The notes under the pieces are model-generated. The model ran no database searches, was not told the DNA's origin, and saw only the letters and a program-made list of their open reading frames with translations. 7,929 nucleotides of DNA. Source: Candidatus Saccharimonadota bacterium (GTDB taxonomy: Bacteria; Patescibacteriota; Saccharimonadia; UBA4664). The stretch spans positions 1 to 7,929 of the forward strand of contig JARIHM010000117.1 of NCBI GenBank assembly GCA_029288275.1. Direction: 5' to 3'. Shown piece by piece: positions 1 to 6,841 of this stretch (position 1 is the stretch's first letter; the number at the start of each line of letters is the position of its first letter). The translations under genes and the position numbers were made by a program.

Positions 1-17
1 ATGTGTATAAGAGACAG
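1..17 (+). other. Residual Nextera/Tn5 mosaic-end adapter (artefact)
   Basis: ATGTGTATAAGAGACAG is identical to the last 17 bases of the 19-base Tn5 mosaic end used in Nextera libraries. It lies exactly at the left edge, where an untrimmed adapter would be expected, and it brings an in-frame TAA (8-10) into the ku reading frame that would otherwise run off the edge. It should be treated as non-genomic sequence and masked. A genuine Tn5-type transposon end is the only alternative, and there is no transposase or other transposon sequence to support it. Confidence 0.93.
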
Positions 18-19
18 AC

Positions 20-154
20 ACAGAGGAGCTCCAAGCGCGGATTGAGACTAAGGTGAAGGGTCGTCCGGCCGTCAAGGCCAAGCCGGCGGCTCAGGCGCCA
101 GCCGAGGACCTAATGTCGGCGCTCAAGGCCAGCTTGGAGGCTGCTCACAAATGA
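20..154 (+). CDS. ku: Ku DNA end-binding protein, C-terminal fragment
   Basis: Only the last 44 codons are present; the 5' part is lost at the contig edge and the frame meets adapter sequence at base 17. The fragment begins TEELQARIETKVKG, continues through a Lys/Ala/Pro-rich linker, and ends in DLMSALKASLEAAHK. That ending resembles the usual bacterial Ku tail (a 'DLM-ALKASLEAA-K' helix after a variable basic linker). Bacterial Ku is a homodimer that threads onto double-strand break ends and recruits LigD; its C-terminal region takes part in LigD recruitment and DNA binding. The stop TGA (152-154) overlaps the ligD ATG (151-153) as ATGA, so the two are almost certainly co-transcribed and translationally coupled. 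The fragment alone would be weak evidence, but the ligD neighbour makes the call firm. No core beta-barrel domain can be seen. Confidence 0.85.
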   Translation, partial: TEELQARIETKVKGRPAVKAKPAAQAPAEDLMSALKASLEAAHK

Positions 155-2640
155 GCCTAGCGTCGTACCGGGGCAAGCGGCGGTTTGATAAGACGCCTGA
201 GCCACAGGGTGGGCAGGGCGGTGGGCCGCTGCGGTTTGTAGTGCAAAAGCATGCGGCCTCGCGCCTGCACTATGATTTTCGACTGGAGATGGGCGGTGTA
301 CTCAAGAGCTGGGCAGTGCCCAAGGGACCGTCGCTCAACCCAGCCGATAAGCATTTGGCCATTATGACCGAAGATCATCCGTATGATTATCGGACCTTTG
401 AGGGCACGATTCCAGAAGGCAATTATGGTGCCGGCACGGTAATGGTATGGGATGAAGGTACGTATGAGCCGCTGCATGCTACGGGAAACCGCGAGGCGGA
501 TGACAAGGCAGCCCGGCACGGTGTACACCAGGGGCATCTCACGTTCATCCTGCACGGGCAGAAGCTGCGGGGCGAGTTTGCGCTCATCAAAATGCACGGG
601 GCCGAGGAGGACGCGTGGTTGTTAGTGAAGGCGGATAAGGATGACGCGGCGAGTACGGACGATGTGACACGGCAGGATCGGTCGGCGCTGAGCGGACGCA
701 GCATGGCTCAGATTGCGGCCGGCGGCGCGGCTTGGACGCGAGCCCCACAACTAGAGGACGCGCCGGCCGCACCATTGCCGCACCAGGTAGCGCCCATGCT
801 AGCATCATTGGCTACGGCGCCGTTTGATGACCCGGACTGGTTGTACGAAATTAAGTGGGACGGCTACCGGGCCATTGCTACGCTGGCGCCGGAAGGCGTG
901 CAGTTGCGGTCGCGGCGCGATCAGGACTTTGCCGAGCGCTATCCGACCGTGGTGGCAGCGCTGAAAGATATTCATGGTGCCACGGCCGTGCTGGATGGTG
1001 AGATCGTAGTGCTGGATGATCAGGGCCGGTCGGAATTTGGCCGCCTCCAAACGTATACCGAAACGGGCGGCCAGCTAGCTTACTATGTGTTTGATATTTT
1101 GCATTTGAACGGCCGTGACCTGACTGGCCTGCCGCTGGCACGGCGCAAAGAAATTCTGCAGGCCTGGTTGCCAGTCGGCCCGGTAGTGCGCTACAGCGAT
1201 CACGTGACGGCGCGCGGTCGCGAGTTCTTTGCTGCGGCCCAGGCGCGCCGGCTGGAAGGTATTATGGCCAAGGATGGCCGTAGCTCATACCTGCCGGGCA
1301 AGCGGTCGCGCAGCTGGCTTAAGGTGAAGGTGCACGCGCGGCAGGAGGCGGTGATCGGCGGTTACACGGAGCCGCGCGGCTCCCGGGCCGATTTTGGCGC
1401 CCTGGTGCTGGGGCTATATGATGAGGCCGGCCGGCTGCACTACGTGGGTCACGCTGGCGGCGGCTTTACCGACCGTACGCTGGCCGATACCCTGGCACGG
1501 TTACAGCCATTGCACCAGGCGGAGTCGCCTTTTGCCGAAAACTTTAAAACCAACGCGCCTGTTACCTGGGTGCGGCCGGAACTGGTGTGCGAGGTGGAGT
1601 TCCGCGAGTGGACGGCCGACGGCCGCATGCGGCAGCCGATCTTTGTGGGCCTGCGCGAGGACAAGCCAGCCCCGGCCGTCCACCGCGAACGGGCCGCGCC
1701 GGGGCCTACCACCGCTGAGCCTACGCTTCTGAGCGGCACGCCGTCCGGTCCGACCCCGGGCACCACGAAAGCACCCGTCCATCACGCCGATAAAGTCTAC
1801 TGGCCCGACGATGGCATCACCAAGGGTCAGTTGGCGGCTTATTATCGAGAGCTAGCGCCCACTATCCTGCCGTACTTGCAAGGGCGGCCAGAGTCGTTAC
1901 ACCGCTTCCCTCACGGCATTACCGGCCAGAACTTCTACCAGAAAGATGTTGAGGAAACGCCCGATTGGGTGCATCGTATCACCATTCACTCCGAGAGTGC
2001 CCGGCGCGATCTGCACTACGTCATCTGTGATGATTTGGATACCCTGATGTATCTGGTCAACCTGGGTTGCATTGAGCTCAATCCCTGGAGCTCGCGGGCA
2101 GATCATCTGGAGCAGCCCGATTGGTGCGTCATCGACCTAGATCCGGAGGGTGTTGAGTTTGAGACGGTCATTCAGGTAGCCCAGGTTGTTCACGAGGTGT
2201 TGGAGGGAGCCGGCCTGCCGCATGTTCCCAAGACTTCCGGTGCGACTGGCCTGCACATTTATCTGCCTATGGGTGCCAAATATAGTTATGACCAGGTGCG
2301 CGATTTTGCCCACATTATTGTGCAATTAGTGCATGCGCGGTTACCCAAACTCACGAGTCTGGAACGCAGTCCTGCCAAGCGCCAAGAACGAGTATATCTA
2401 GATTACCTGCAAAATCGCCATGGCCAGACCCTGGCGGCACCTTACGGCGTGCGGCCACGGCCGGGCGCGCCGGTGTCGGCGCCGCTGCGCTGGGATGAGG
2501 TTCGGACAGGCTTGAGTCCGGCGGAGTTTACTATGGCCACTATGCCGGCACGCCTGCGCGAAGTAGGGGACTTGTGGCGGCCAGTCCTGGGTCCGGGGGT
2601 TGATTTATTGGCAGCGCTTGAACGACTCAGTAGCTCATAG
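151..2640 (+). CDS. ligD: Multifunctional NHEJ DNA ligase D (PE-LIG-POL)
   Basis: Complete 829-aa ATP-dependent ligase that processes and seals double-strand breaks with Ku. The 3'-phosphoesterase domain (about 5-165) keeps H34, H40, D42, R44, H76 and Y80, matching the Pseudomonas set H42/H48/D50/R52/H84/Y88 with a constant offset of 8. The ligase domain (about 210-505) has motif I EIKWDGYR with nucleophile K235, LDGEIV at 281-286, EGIMAKDG at 369-376 and SWLKVKV at 388-394, followed by an OB fold. A Pro/Thr/Ala-rich linker (about 503-545) leads to the POL/primase domain (about 546-825), with IDLDP carrying D662/D664, SGATGLH at 696-702 and the third metal-binding Asp at D751 in VYLDY. Length and domain order match Pseudomonas LigD (about 840 aa) rather than mycobacterial LigD (POL-PE-LIG). 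A GGAGG at 136-140 lies 10 bases before the ATG, inside ku. No disruption is seen. Confidence 0.97.
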   Translation: MSLASYRGKRRFDKTPEPQGGQGGGPLRFVVQKHAASRLHYDFRLEMGGVLKSWAVPKGPSLNPADKHLAIMTEDHPYDYRTFEGTIPEGNYGAGTVMVWDEGTYEPLHATGNREADDKAARHGVHQGHLTFILHGQKLRGEFALIKMHGAEEDAWLLVKADKDDAASTDDVTRQDRSALSGRSMAQIAAGGAAWTRAPQLEDAPAAPLPHQVAPMLASLATAPFDDPDWLYEIKWDGYRAIATLAPEGVQLRSRRDQDFAERYPTVVAALKDIHGATAVLDGEIVVLDDQGRSEFGRLQTYTETGGQLAYYVFDILHLNGRDLTGLPLARRKEILQAWLPVGPVVRYSDHVTARGREFFAAAQARRLEGIMAKDGRSSYLPGKRSRSWLKVKVHARQEAVIGGYTEPRGSRADFGALVLGLYDEAGRLHYVGHAGGGFTDRTLADTLARLQPLHQAESPFAENFKTNAPVTWVRPELVCEVEFREWTADGRMRQPIFVGLREDKPAPAVHRERAAPGPTTAEPTLLSGTPSGPTPGTTKAPVHHADKVYWPDDGITKGQLAAYYRELAPTILPYLQGRPESLHRFPHGITGQNFYQKDVEETPDWVHRITIHSESARRDLHYVICDDLDTLMYLVNLGCIELNPWSSRADHLEQPDWCVIDLDPEGVEFETVIQVAQVVHEVLEGAGLPHVPKTSGATGLHIYLPMGAKYSYDQVRDFAHIIVQLVHARLPKLTSLERSPAKRQERVYLDYLQNRHGQTLAAPYGVRPRPGAPVSAPLRWDEVRTGLSPAEFTMATMPARLREVGDLWRPVLGPGVDLLAALERLSSS

Positions 2641-2651
2641 TCGGCTCTTCC

Positions 2652-2686
2652 TTGCTACTTGAGCTTAAGTATTTTACACTCAGAAT
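2652..2686 (+). promoter_or_regulatory. Putative promoter(s) for the TPR/exported-protein operon
   Basis: The 57-base gap after ligD is AT-richer than its flanks and holds two overlapping sigma70-like candidates. One is TTGCTA (2652-2657) with a 17-base spacer to TACACT (2675-2680); the other is TTGAGC (2659-2664) with a 16-base spacer to CAGAAT (2681-2686). Each box matches consensus at 4 of 6 positions. Either would start transcription roughly 5-15 bases before the GTG/ATG start, leaving almost no leader and no room for a Shine-Dalgarno. Read-through from ligD remains possible because no convincing terminator is present. Confidence 0.4.
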
Positions 2687-2697
2687 AGTAAGTTTGG

Positions 2698-3213
2698 GTG
2701 AGCATGCCGCAAGTTAAACCGGACAAAACGCGCCGTCCCGTAGGCCTGATTGTTGGAGTGAGCGTGACCGTCGTGGTCGTGCTAAGCCTGGGTGGCTATC
2801 TGGTGTGGCGGGCTTTTCCCACTGCCACTCAAACCGTCCGAGAGGCCGACGCGCTCAATGCCAAGGGCGATTACGTTGATGCCTATACCAAGCTCAAGGG
2901 TGCCTATGGCCGTGCCTTTACTGATAGCGATCGGGCGCTGATTCTGTCGCGCTTAGCAGCCACTACCTCTAATCAATCAAAGCTGGATGAAGCCTACGGC
3001 TACTACCAGCAATTACTCAAGCTAGCCCCCAACGACTATGCCACCCTGGTCTCGACGGGTGATCTGGCCGTCCGGTTGGGCCATAAGTCTGATGCCGTTG
3101 GCTACTACAACCGGGCTATCGCTATCCTCAAGCAGAGTCAGCCCGGCGTTTATACAAAATCCGAGATCAACCGGTTAACCCAGCAGGTGGCTGAGCTGGA
3201 GAAGCAATCATGA
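2698..3213 (+). CDS. Membrane-anchored TPR-repeat protein
   Basis: A 171-aa protein not assignable to a named family. A short basic cytoplasmic start (KPDKTRRP) is followed by one transmembrane segment (about residues 15-37, Val/Gly/Leu-rich, ending YLVWRAF). The rest is helical and reads as about three TPR-like units: 44-77 (with ADALNAKGDYVDAYTKL), 81-113 (LDEAYGYYQQLLKLAPND) and 114-147 (GDLAVRLGHKSDAVGYYNRA). Charge distribution predicts N-in with the TPRs outside the cytoplasm, which suggests a scaffold at the membrane surface. The start is GTG at 2698 or ATG at 2704; neither has a Shine-Dalgarno, and GGGTGA at 2696-2701 is too close to the ATG to serve. The stop TGA overlaps the next ATG as ATGA, so the two products are probably made together and may interact. 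TPR identity is from repeat pattern; the function is unknown. Confidence 0.8.
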   Translation: MSMPQVKPDKTRRPVGLIVGVSVTVVVVLSLGGYLVWRAFPTATQTVREADALNAKGDYVDAYTKLKGAYGRAFTDSDRALILSRLAATTSNQSKLDEAYGYYQQLLKLAPNDYATLVSTGDLAVRLGHKSDAVGYYNRAIAILKQSQPGVYTKSEINRLTQQVAELEKQS

Positions 3214-5174
3214 GCTGGTTGTTTCGGCGCAAGGCTCGCGGTCTGCGTTTTTTGCTGCTGGGGCTAGGGAGCTTTAGTCTGCCAGCGCTGGCAATCGTGA
3301 CGCAATTATTCACGGCCCCGGTCGCCCAGGCCGCCAGCTGTGCCGATCCGCCCATTGCGGCCGGTCGAGCCGACTGGTGTGGTTATTTTGATAACGGCTT
3401 CTCGCAGACGGGTGATTCCGTGCTTTTGGGTGGTATCCCGGGCTGGGTAGGGGATGGTATTGGTGATGATACTCAGGATTTTTTGGATTTTATTAACAAC
3501 TACCGCCTCAATGGTGATGCCTGGCAGCAGACTGGTGCGCGCTTCATTATCCTGACGATGATGGGCTTTCCCGGTGGCACCCCGCGCAGTCAGGCTGATG
3601 ATCCCTTCACCTTTGACAGCTGGGTAAACAACGTCCGCGCCATGGGGCCCAATCAGATCCGCTGGCATGTGCAGGTGCCATTCCCATGTGGCACACTCAA
3701 CACCTACCATCAGGACGGTTTTAACGATGATGCTTTCTTCTTTGAGGCGCCAAACTCGGGCGATGGCTGTGGCCCGCTCGCTACCGTGGATTCGATTCAG
3801 TTCGGTGATGGCGCCGGTGGCGGTTTCGGCAACGTGCTTTACACGATTAAACGCTCCTGCGCCAACCCAATTGGCAACCCCAACCCGATTCCTAAGTCGC
3901 CGTACAACCTCTCGGCCGATGTCCAGCCAGGTACCGATATTCCGAGCAATAACATTATTCAGCCCGGGCAGACCTATCACCTGTCCCCGGTGCTAACGAA
4001 CACCACGAATGTACCGACGCTGGGCTCAACAGTAGAGATAAACAATCATAATCCTGCTTATGCGGACAACGCCGGTACGGCAGCTGGGCCGCCGGTTACA
4101 AGCGCGGGCTATCAGGTGGGGGGCTGCAAGCAAGGCGCGCCCGAATGTTGGTCATTTCACTATCCTGGATTTGGCCCGAACCAAACTAATACGCAGCCTA
4201 ATGGCGTGCTCTTCTCGGTTCCGGCTGGCACACCTGATGGTACAGTCCTGTGCTTTAGTGCTACCGTCTGGCAGAGCAATGCCAACCCGGGCTCACAGGC
4301 TACAGGCCCGCAGCACTGCTTCACGGTCTACCGGCCGCATTACCCAGGAATAATTGGGTCTAATGGGGATGTGCACGCCGGCGGTACATTGTGCGGCCAG
4401 ACTACCGCCAGCCAGCATTCCATTAACCTCAACTCAAACTCAAATTCTTACAATGAGTACGTTCTGTCTGCTAGTGGTACCATCGCTGGTTATGGTTCAA
4501 ACAATAGCCCGGGCAATACGGCGGCTACGCTTGGCAATGCTAGTGGGCTCGGTAATTACTACTCGATCTGTCGGCCTGATCTGGTAGCCGAAGCTACCAA
4601 GTATTTCACGACCACGGCACCGCCGTCTTGGACGCCGCTAGCGGGTGGCAGTTATGATTTGGCCTCGTTGCCGGCTTCGCCTTCGGGCATCTACATTGCC
4701 AATGGCGTGGGCAGCATCTCGCTCCATACCTCAGCGGCCGGCTTTAGTATTGCCAAAAAGATTACGATTGTGGCGCTGTCTGGTACTACCGTAACCATCG
4801 ACGGCACTATTAAGCTCAATACACCCAACGTGCCGGGTAGCCAGGCGCCATCAGTGGGCATCATTGCTGCGGGCGACATCAACATCAAGGGTGCGGCTAC
4901 GCGGGTGGACGCCTACTTATTTGCCAATGGCACTATCAACACGTGCCTAGAGGGCGCAACGGCTGCTTGTTTGAATGAGCTGGATGTGAATGGATTCCTG
5001 ATGGCCAACGCCTTATCATTCCGTCGGCTTGGTCCTGGCACCGGCCCTACGGCTACGGTAGGGGAACGGATAACCCTGACCGGTCAAATCTACCTCAATC
5101 CGCCGACATTCTTTGACGACGCTTCAACAATCAACCTGCTGCAGAACCAGGGCGAAAAGCCGCCATTGAATTAA
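3210..5174 (+). CDS. Large exported beta-rich surface protein, Patescibacteria-like, function unknown
   Basis: A 654-aa protein with a long Sec signal peptide: basic start (RRKARGLR), hydrophobic core to about residue 34, and AQA|AS cleavage after residue 41. Three parts can be seen. Residues about 44-230 form a Gly/Asp/aromatic-rich region I do not recognise. Residues about 231-375 look like an Ig-like beta-sandwich ending in CFTVYRP. Residues about 376-654 begin with the motif GDVHAGG (386-392) and contain PSVGIIAAGDINIKG (547-561) and LDVNGFLMANALSF (591-604), a beta-helix or roll-like end I recall from Patescibacteria surface proteins. The mature chain has 13 Cys (44, 57, 160, 187, 217, 306, 313, 348, 370, 395, 454, 579, 587), consistent with disulfides outside the cell. 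There is no C-terminal anchor, LPxTG motif or second membrane segment. GGAG at 3198-3201 precedes the ATG by 8 bases. A lipoprotein cleaved before C44 is a weaker alternative. Confidence 0.85.
   Translation: MSWLFRRKARGLRFLLLGLGSFSLPALAIVTQLFTAPVAQAASCADPPIAAGRADWCGYFDNGFSQTGDSVLLGGIPGWVGDGIGDDTQDFLDFINNYRLNGDAWQQTGARFIILTMMGFPGGTPRSQADDPFTFDSWVNNVRAMGPNQIRWHVQVPFPCGTLNTYHQDGFNDDAFFFEAPNSGDGCGPLATVDSIQFGDGAGGGFGNVLYTIKRSCANPIGNPNPIPKSPYNLSADVQPGTDIPSNNIIQPGQTYHLSPVLTNTTNVPTLGSTVEINNHNPAYADNAGTAAGPPVTSAGYQVGGCKQGAPECWSFHYPGFGPNQTNTQPNGVLFSVPAGTPDGTVLCFSATVWQSNANPGSQATGPQHCFTVYRPHYPGIIGSNGDVHAGGTLCGQTTASQHSINLNSNSNSYNEYVLSASGTIAGYGSNNSPGNTAATLGNASGLGNYYSICRPDLVAEATKYFTTTAPPSWTPLAGGSYDLASLPASPSGIYIANGVGSISLHTSAAGFSIAKKITIVALSGTTVTIDGTIKLNTPNVPGSQAPSVGIIAAGDINIKGAATRVDAYLFANGTINTCLEGATAACLNELDVNGFLMANALSFRRLGPGTGPTATVGERITLTGQIYLNPPTFFDDASTINLLQNQGEKPPLN
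4425..4448 (+). repeat. Short hexamer repeat encoding Asn-Ser units
   Basis: Four hexamers in a row, aacctc, aactca, aactca and aattct, encode NL-NS-NS-NS (residues 406-413) within the exported protein, just after the GDVHAGG motif. The two middle units are identical and the outer two differ by one or two bases. It is short enough to be a simple flexible loop, and being in 6-base units it could change length without shifting the frame. Confidence 0.6.
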
Positions 5175-5203
5175 CAAAACCCGTTCCCCTGTTAAATTGG
5201 TTA

Positions 5204-5212
5204 TGGTAAAAT
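5204..5212 (+). promoter_or_regulatory. Extended -10 promoter immediately upstream of pilM
   Basis: TGGTAAAAT (5204-5212) is a TGn extended -10 with the hexamer TAAAAT at 5207-5212, matching consensus at 5 of 6 positions. No good -35 lies 16-18 bases upstream (that position reads TTCCCC), which is tolerable for an extended -10. Transcription would start about 7 bases downstream, at or next to the A of the pilM ATG (5220), predicting a leaderless mRNA. There is no Shine-Dalgarno in the 45-base gap (5175-5219) and no convincing terminator after the preceding stop. Confidence 0.55.
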
Positions 5213-5219
5213 TTTCGTA

Positions 5220-6260
5220 ATGAGTCTATTTGTCAAAGACACTGAGTTTTTTGGCCTCGACATTGGGTCAACGGCCATTCGGCTGGTGCAGCTGCACCAC
5301 GGCGGAGCACACCCGGCGTTGGCAGCTTACGGCGCTATTGCCGTGCCCGGCAACATTACCACGAGCGATTCGAAGATCGATCAAGACAAGGTAGCTGAGC
5401 TCATTCGCCAGCTAGTGAAGGAGAATCACGTTACGCTTAAGGATGTAGTGGTGGGTCTGCCTTCAGCCAAGGTGTTTGCTACGGTTATTACCACGCCTAA
5501 GCTCGAACACGACCAGCTAGCTAAGGCCATCCGGTTCCAGGCCGAGCAGTACATACCAATGGCTATCAATCAGGTGAAGCTGGACTGGGCCGTAATCGAC
5601 CAATCAGCCGATGGCAAGAGCCTGGAAGTGTTGCTAGTGGCGGCACCTAATACGGTGGTAGAGAAGTACATGGCTATCCTGGAAGTGGCCGAATTGGAGC
5701 CCCTGGCGCTGGAGGCTAATGCCATCGCTGCCGCTCGCGCTCTGGTGCCGCCGAGCACATTGGCTGTGGCTATTCTGGACCTCGGCTCGCTCGATTCTGA
5801 TATCTCGATTGTCTGGAAGAACACGCCACGGCTCATCCGGAGCGTGAGTGTGGGCGGTCTAACGTTGGTACGCAGTGTGGCTCAGAACCTTGGCCTCGAT
5901 GAGGTGCAGGCGAATCAGTTTACCTACAAATTCGGTCTCACCCAGAGCAAGCTGGAAGGGCAGGTGTACAAGGCCATTAAGCCGACGCTCGACAGCCTAG
6001 TGCAGGAGATCGAGAAGTCGGTCAAGTTCTTTAACGGTCGCTATCCAGATGTCAAGCTCGAGAAGTTAGTGGTGACTGGTAGTGCAGCAGTGCTCCCAGA
6101 ACTGGGGCCGTTCCTGGCCAACTCCATTGGTATGCCGGTGGAGTTTGGTAATGCTTGGATCAACGTGTCGTATCCATCGAGCCTGCAAGATAAGCTGATG
6201 AGTCTATCGAGCGAATACGCGGCAGCGGTAGGCCTGGCCGGCCGGGGGAGCATCGGATGA
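5220..6260 (+). CDS. pilM: Type IV pilus assembly protein PilM (actin-like ATPase)
   Basis: A 346-aa cytoplasmic, FtsA/actin-fold protein that binds ATP and docks on the N-terminal tail of PilN, linking the PilN/O membrane complex to the pilus motor. The phosphate-1 motif is FFGLDIGSTAIRLVQL (10-25). EQYIPM (109-114) is the usual PilM 'AEQYIP' signature. Phosphate-2 is ILDLGSLDSDISIVW (185-199), and the adenosine motif is KLVVTGSAAVLPEL (282-295). The C-terminus has YAAAVGLA (333-340), as in typical PilM. The length matches the family (about 350 aa). The ATG is the first codon after an extended -10 element and has no Shine-Dalgarno. Its stop overlaps pilN by ATGA. The order pilM-N-O with pilB close behind fixes the role; DivIVA/FtsA-type proteins are ruled out by this context and by the PilM signatures. 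Confidence 0.96.
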   Translation: MSLFVKDTEFFGLDIGSTAIRLVQLHHGGAHPALAAYGAIAVPGNITTSDSKIDQDKVAELIRQLVKENHVTLKDVVVGLPSAKVFATVITTPKLEHDQLAKAIRFQAEQYIPMAINQVKLDWAVIDQSADGKSLEVLLVAAPNTVVEKYMAILEVAELEPLALEANAIAAARALVPPSTLAVAILDLGSLDSDISIVWKNTPRLIRSVSVGGLTLVRSVAQNLGLDEVQANQFTYKFGLTQSKLEGQVYKAIKPTLDSLVQEIEKSVKFFNGRYPDVKLEKLVVTGSAAVLPELGPFLANSIGMPVEFGNAWINVSYPSSLQDKLMSLSSEYAAAVGLAGRGSIG

Positions 6261-6841
6261 GCATTCTGATTAACCTCCTGCCTGATACTCGCCAGGCCAA
6301 GCAGCGCGACCACCAGCGCCGGCAGCTGGCTACTGGCATTGCTGTGGTGGTGTGGGTGGTGGTCGGCGGCATCGTAGTGTTGCTGACGCTCTATATGGAA
6401 GGCCAAAAGCTAGCCATCGGCAATTACAACAAGCAAATTAGCGACAAAGAGACCCAACTCCAGGGCACCAGTGGCCTGCTCGATGCCTTAACGGCCCAGC
6501 AGCATCTTAATTCGCTGCCGCAGCTATACAACCAGCGGGTGTATCTCACCAAATTCTTTACCGCCTACACTGCAGCCAACCCCAATGACGTCACCGTGAG
6601 CAGTCTGGTCATCGATAACACCAACGCCATGACTATAAACGGTACGGGTCGTACTTACGCCGCCGTTGCCAAGCTGGCCAAGGCGCTGGAGGCCGATAAT
6701 GTCACGGTGGGAAGTGGCGCTAACAGTGGCAACCAGCCGTACTTTACGAACGTTGCCATTCAATCGGTGAGCCGGAGTAATAACCAGGTGAATTTTACGC
6801 TTAATGCAACCGTGGGATCAGGAGCAACCAGTGGCAAGTAA
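6257..6841 (+). CDS. pilN: Type IV pilus assembly membrane protein PilN
   Basis: A 194-aa single-pass membrane protein. Its cytoplasmic tail carries INLLPDTR (residues 5-12), the conserved PilN peptide that inserts into a groove of PilM. A transmembrane segment follows (about 25-47, rich in Val/Gly). Residues about 48-85 look like a coiled coil (QKLAIGNYNKQISDKETQLQ), and the remainder (about 95-190) fits the ferredoxin-like fold that pairs with PilO. The tail is Ser/Gly/Asn-rich. Start choice is clear: ATG overlaps the pilM stop, with GGGAG at 6246-6250 six bases upstream. The 3' end contains the pilO ribosome binding site and start. The length is normal for the family. Confidence 0.92.
   Translation: MSILINLLPDTRQAKQRDHQRRQLATGIAVVVWVVVGGIVVLLTLYMEGQKLAIGNYNKQISDKETQLQGTSGLLDALTAQQHLNSLPQLYNQRVYLTKFFTAYTAANPNDVTVSSLVIDNTNAMTINGTGRTYAAVAKLAKALEADNVTVGSGANSGNQPYFTNVAIQSVSRSNNQVNFTLNATVGSGATSGK
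6821..6824 (+). promoter_or_regulatory. Shine-Dalgarno deciding the pilO start
   Basis: GGAG at 6821-6824 lies 6 bases before GTG at 6831, inside the end of pilN. The in-frame upstream ATG at 6804 has no such site (its upstream bases are AATTTTACGCTTA), so GTG 6831 is the better start. Confidence 0.7.

Noticed and set aside
8..10. In-frame TAA as evidence that ku is a pseudogene
   Set aside because: It lies entirely within the adapter sequence.
157..597. 146-aa minus-strand frame opposite the start of ligD
   Set aside because: It is antisense to the conserved phosphoesterase domain, whose catalytic residues fix the + strand reading.
2657..2675. Possible terminator after ligD (ACTTG-AGCT-TAAGT followed by ATTTT)
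   Set aside because: The stem is only 5 pairs with one G-T and the T run is short. It also overlaps the candidate -35 elements, so a promoter reading is at least as good.
3333..3344. Lipobox at C44 of the exported protein (QAASC)
   Set aside because: Gln at -4 and Ala at -3 are poor for a lipobox, the signal peptide is long, and AQA|A is a good signal peptidase I site. It is kept only as an alternative.
3306..3980. 224-aa open frame on the minus strand inside the exported-protein gene
   Set aside because: It lies wholly opposite a gene with a clear signal peptide and domains, has no ribosome site, and its translation shows no recognisable domain. Long antisense frames are common in this type of codon use.
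5175..5203. Terminator between the exported-protein gene and pilM
   Set aside because: No stem of useful length and no T run could be found; read-through into pilM is possible.
152..6260. Recoding of TGA (as Gly, in some CPR groups)
   Set aside because: TGA ends ku (152-154), the TPR gene (3211-3213) and pilM (6258-6260) exactly at ATGA overlaps with the next start, and no gene contains internal TGA. The standard code fits.
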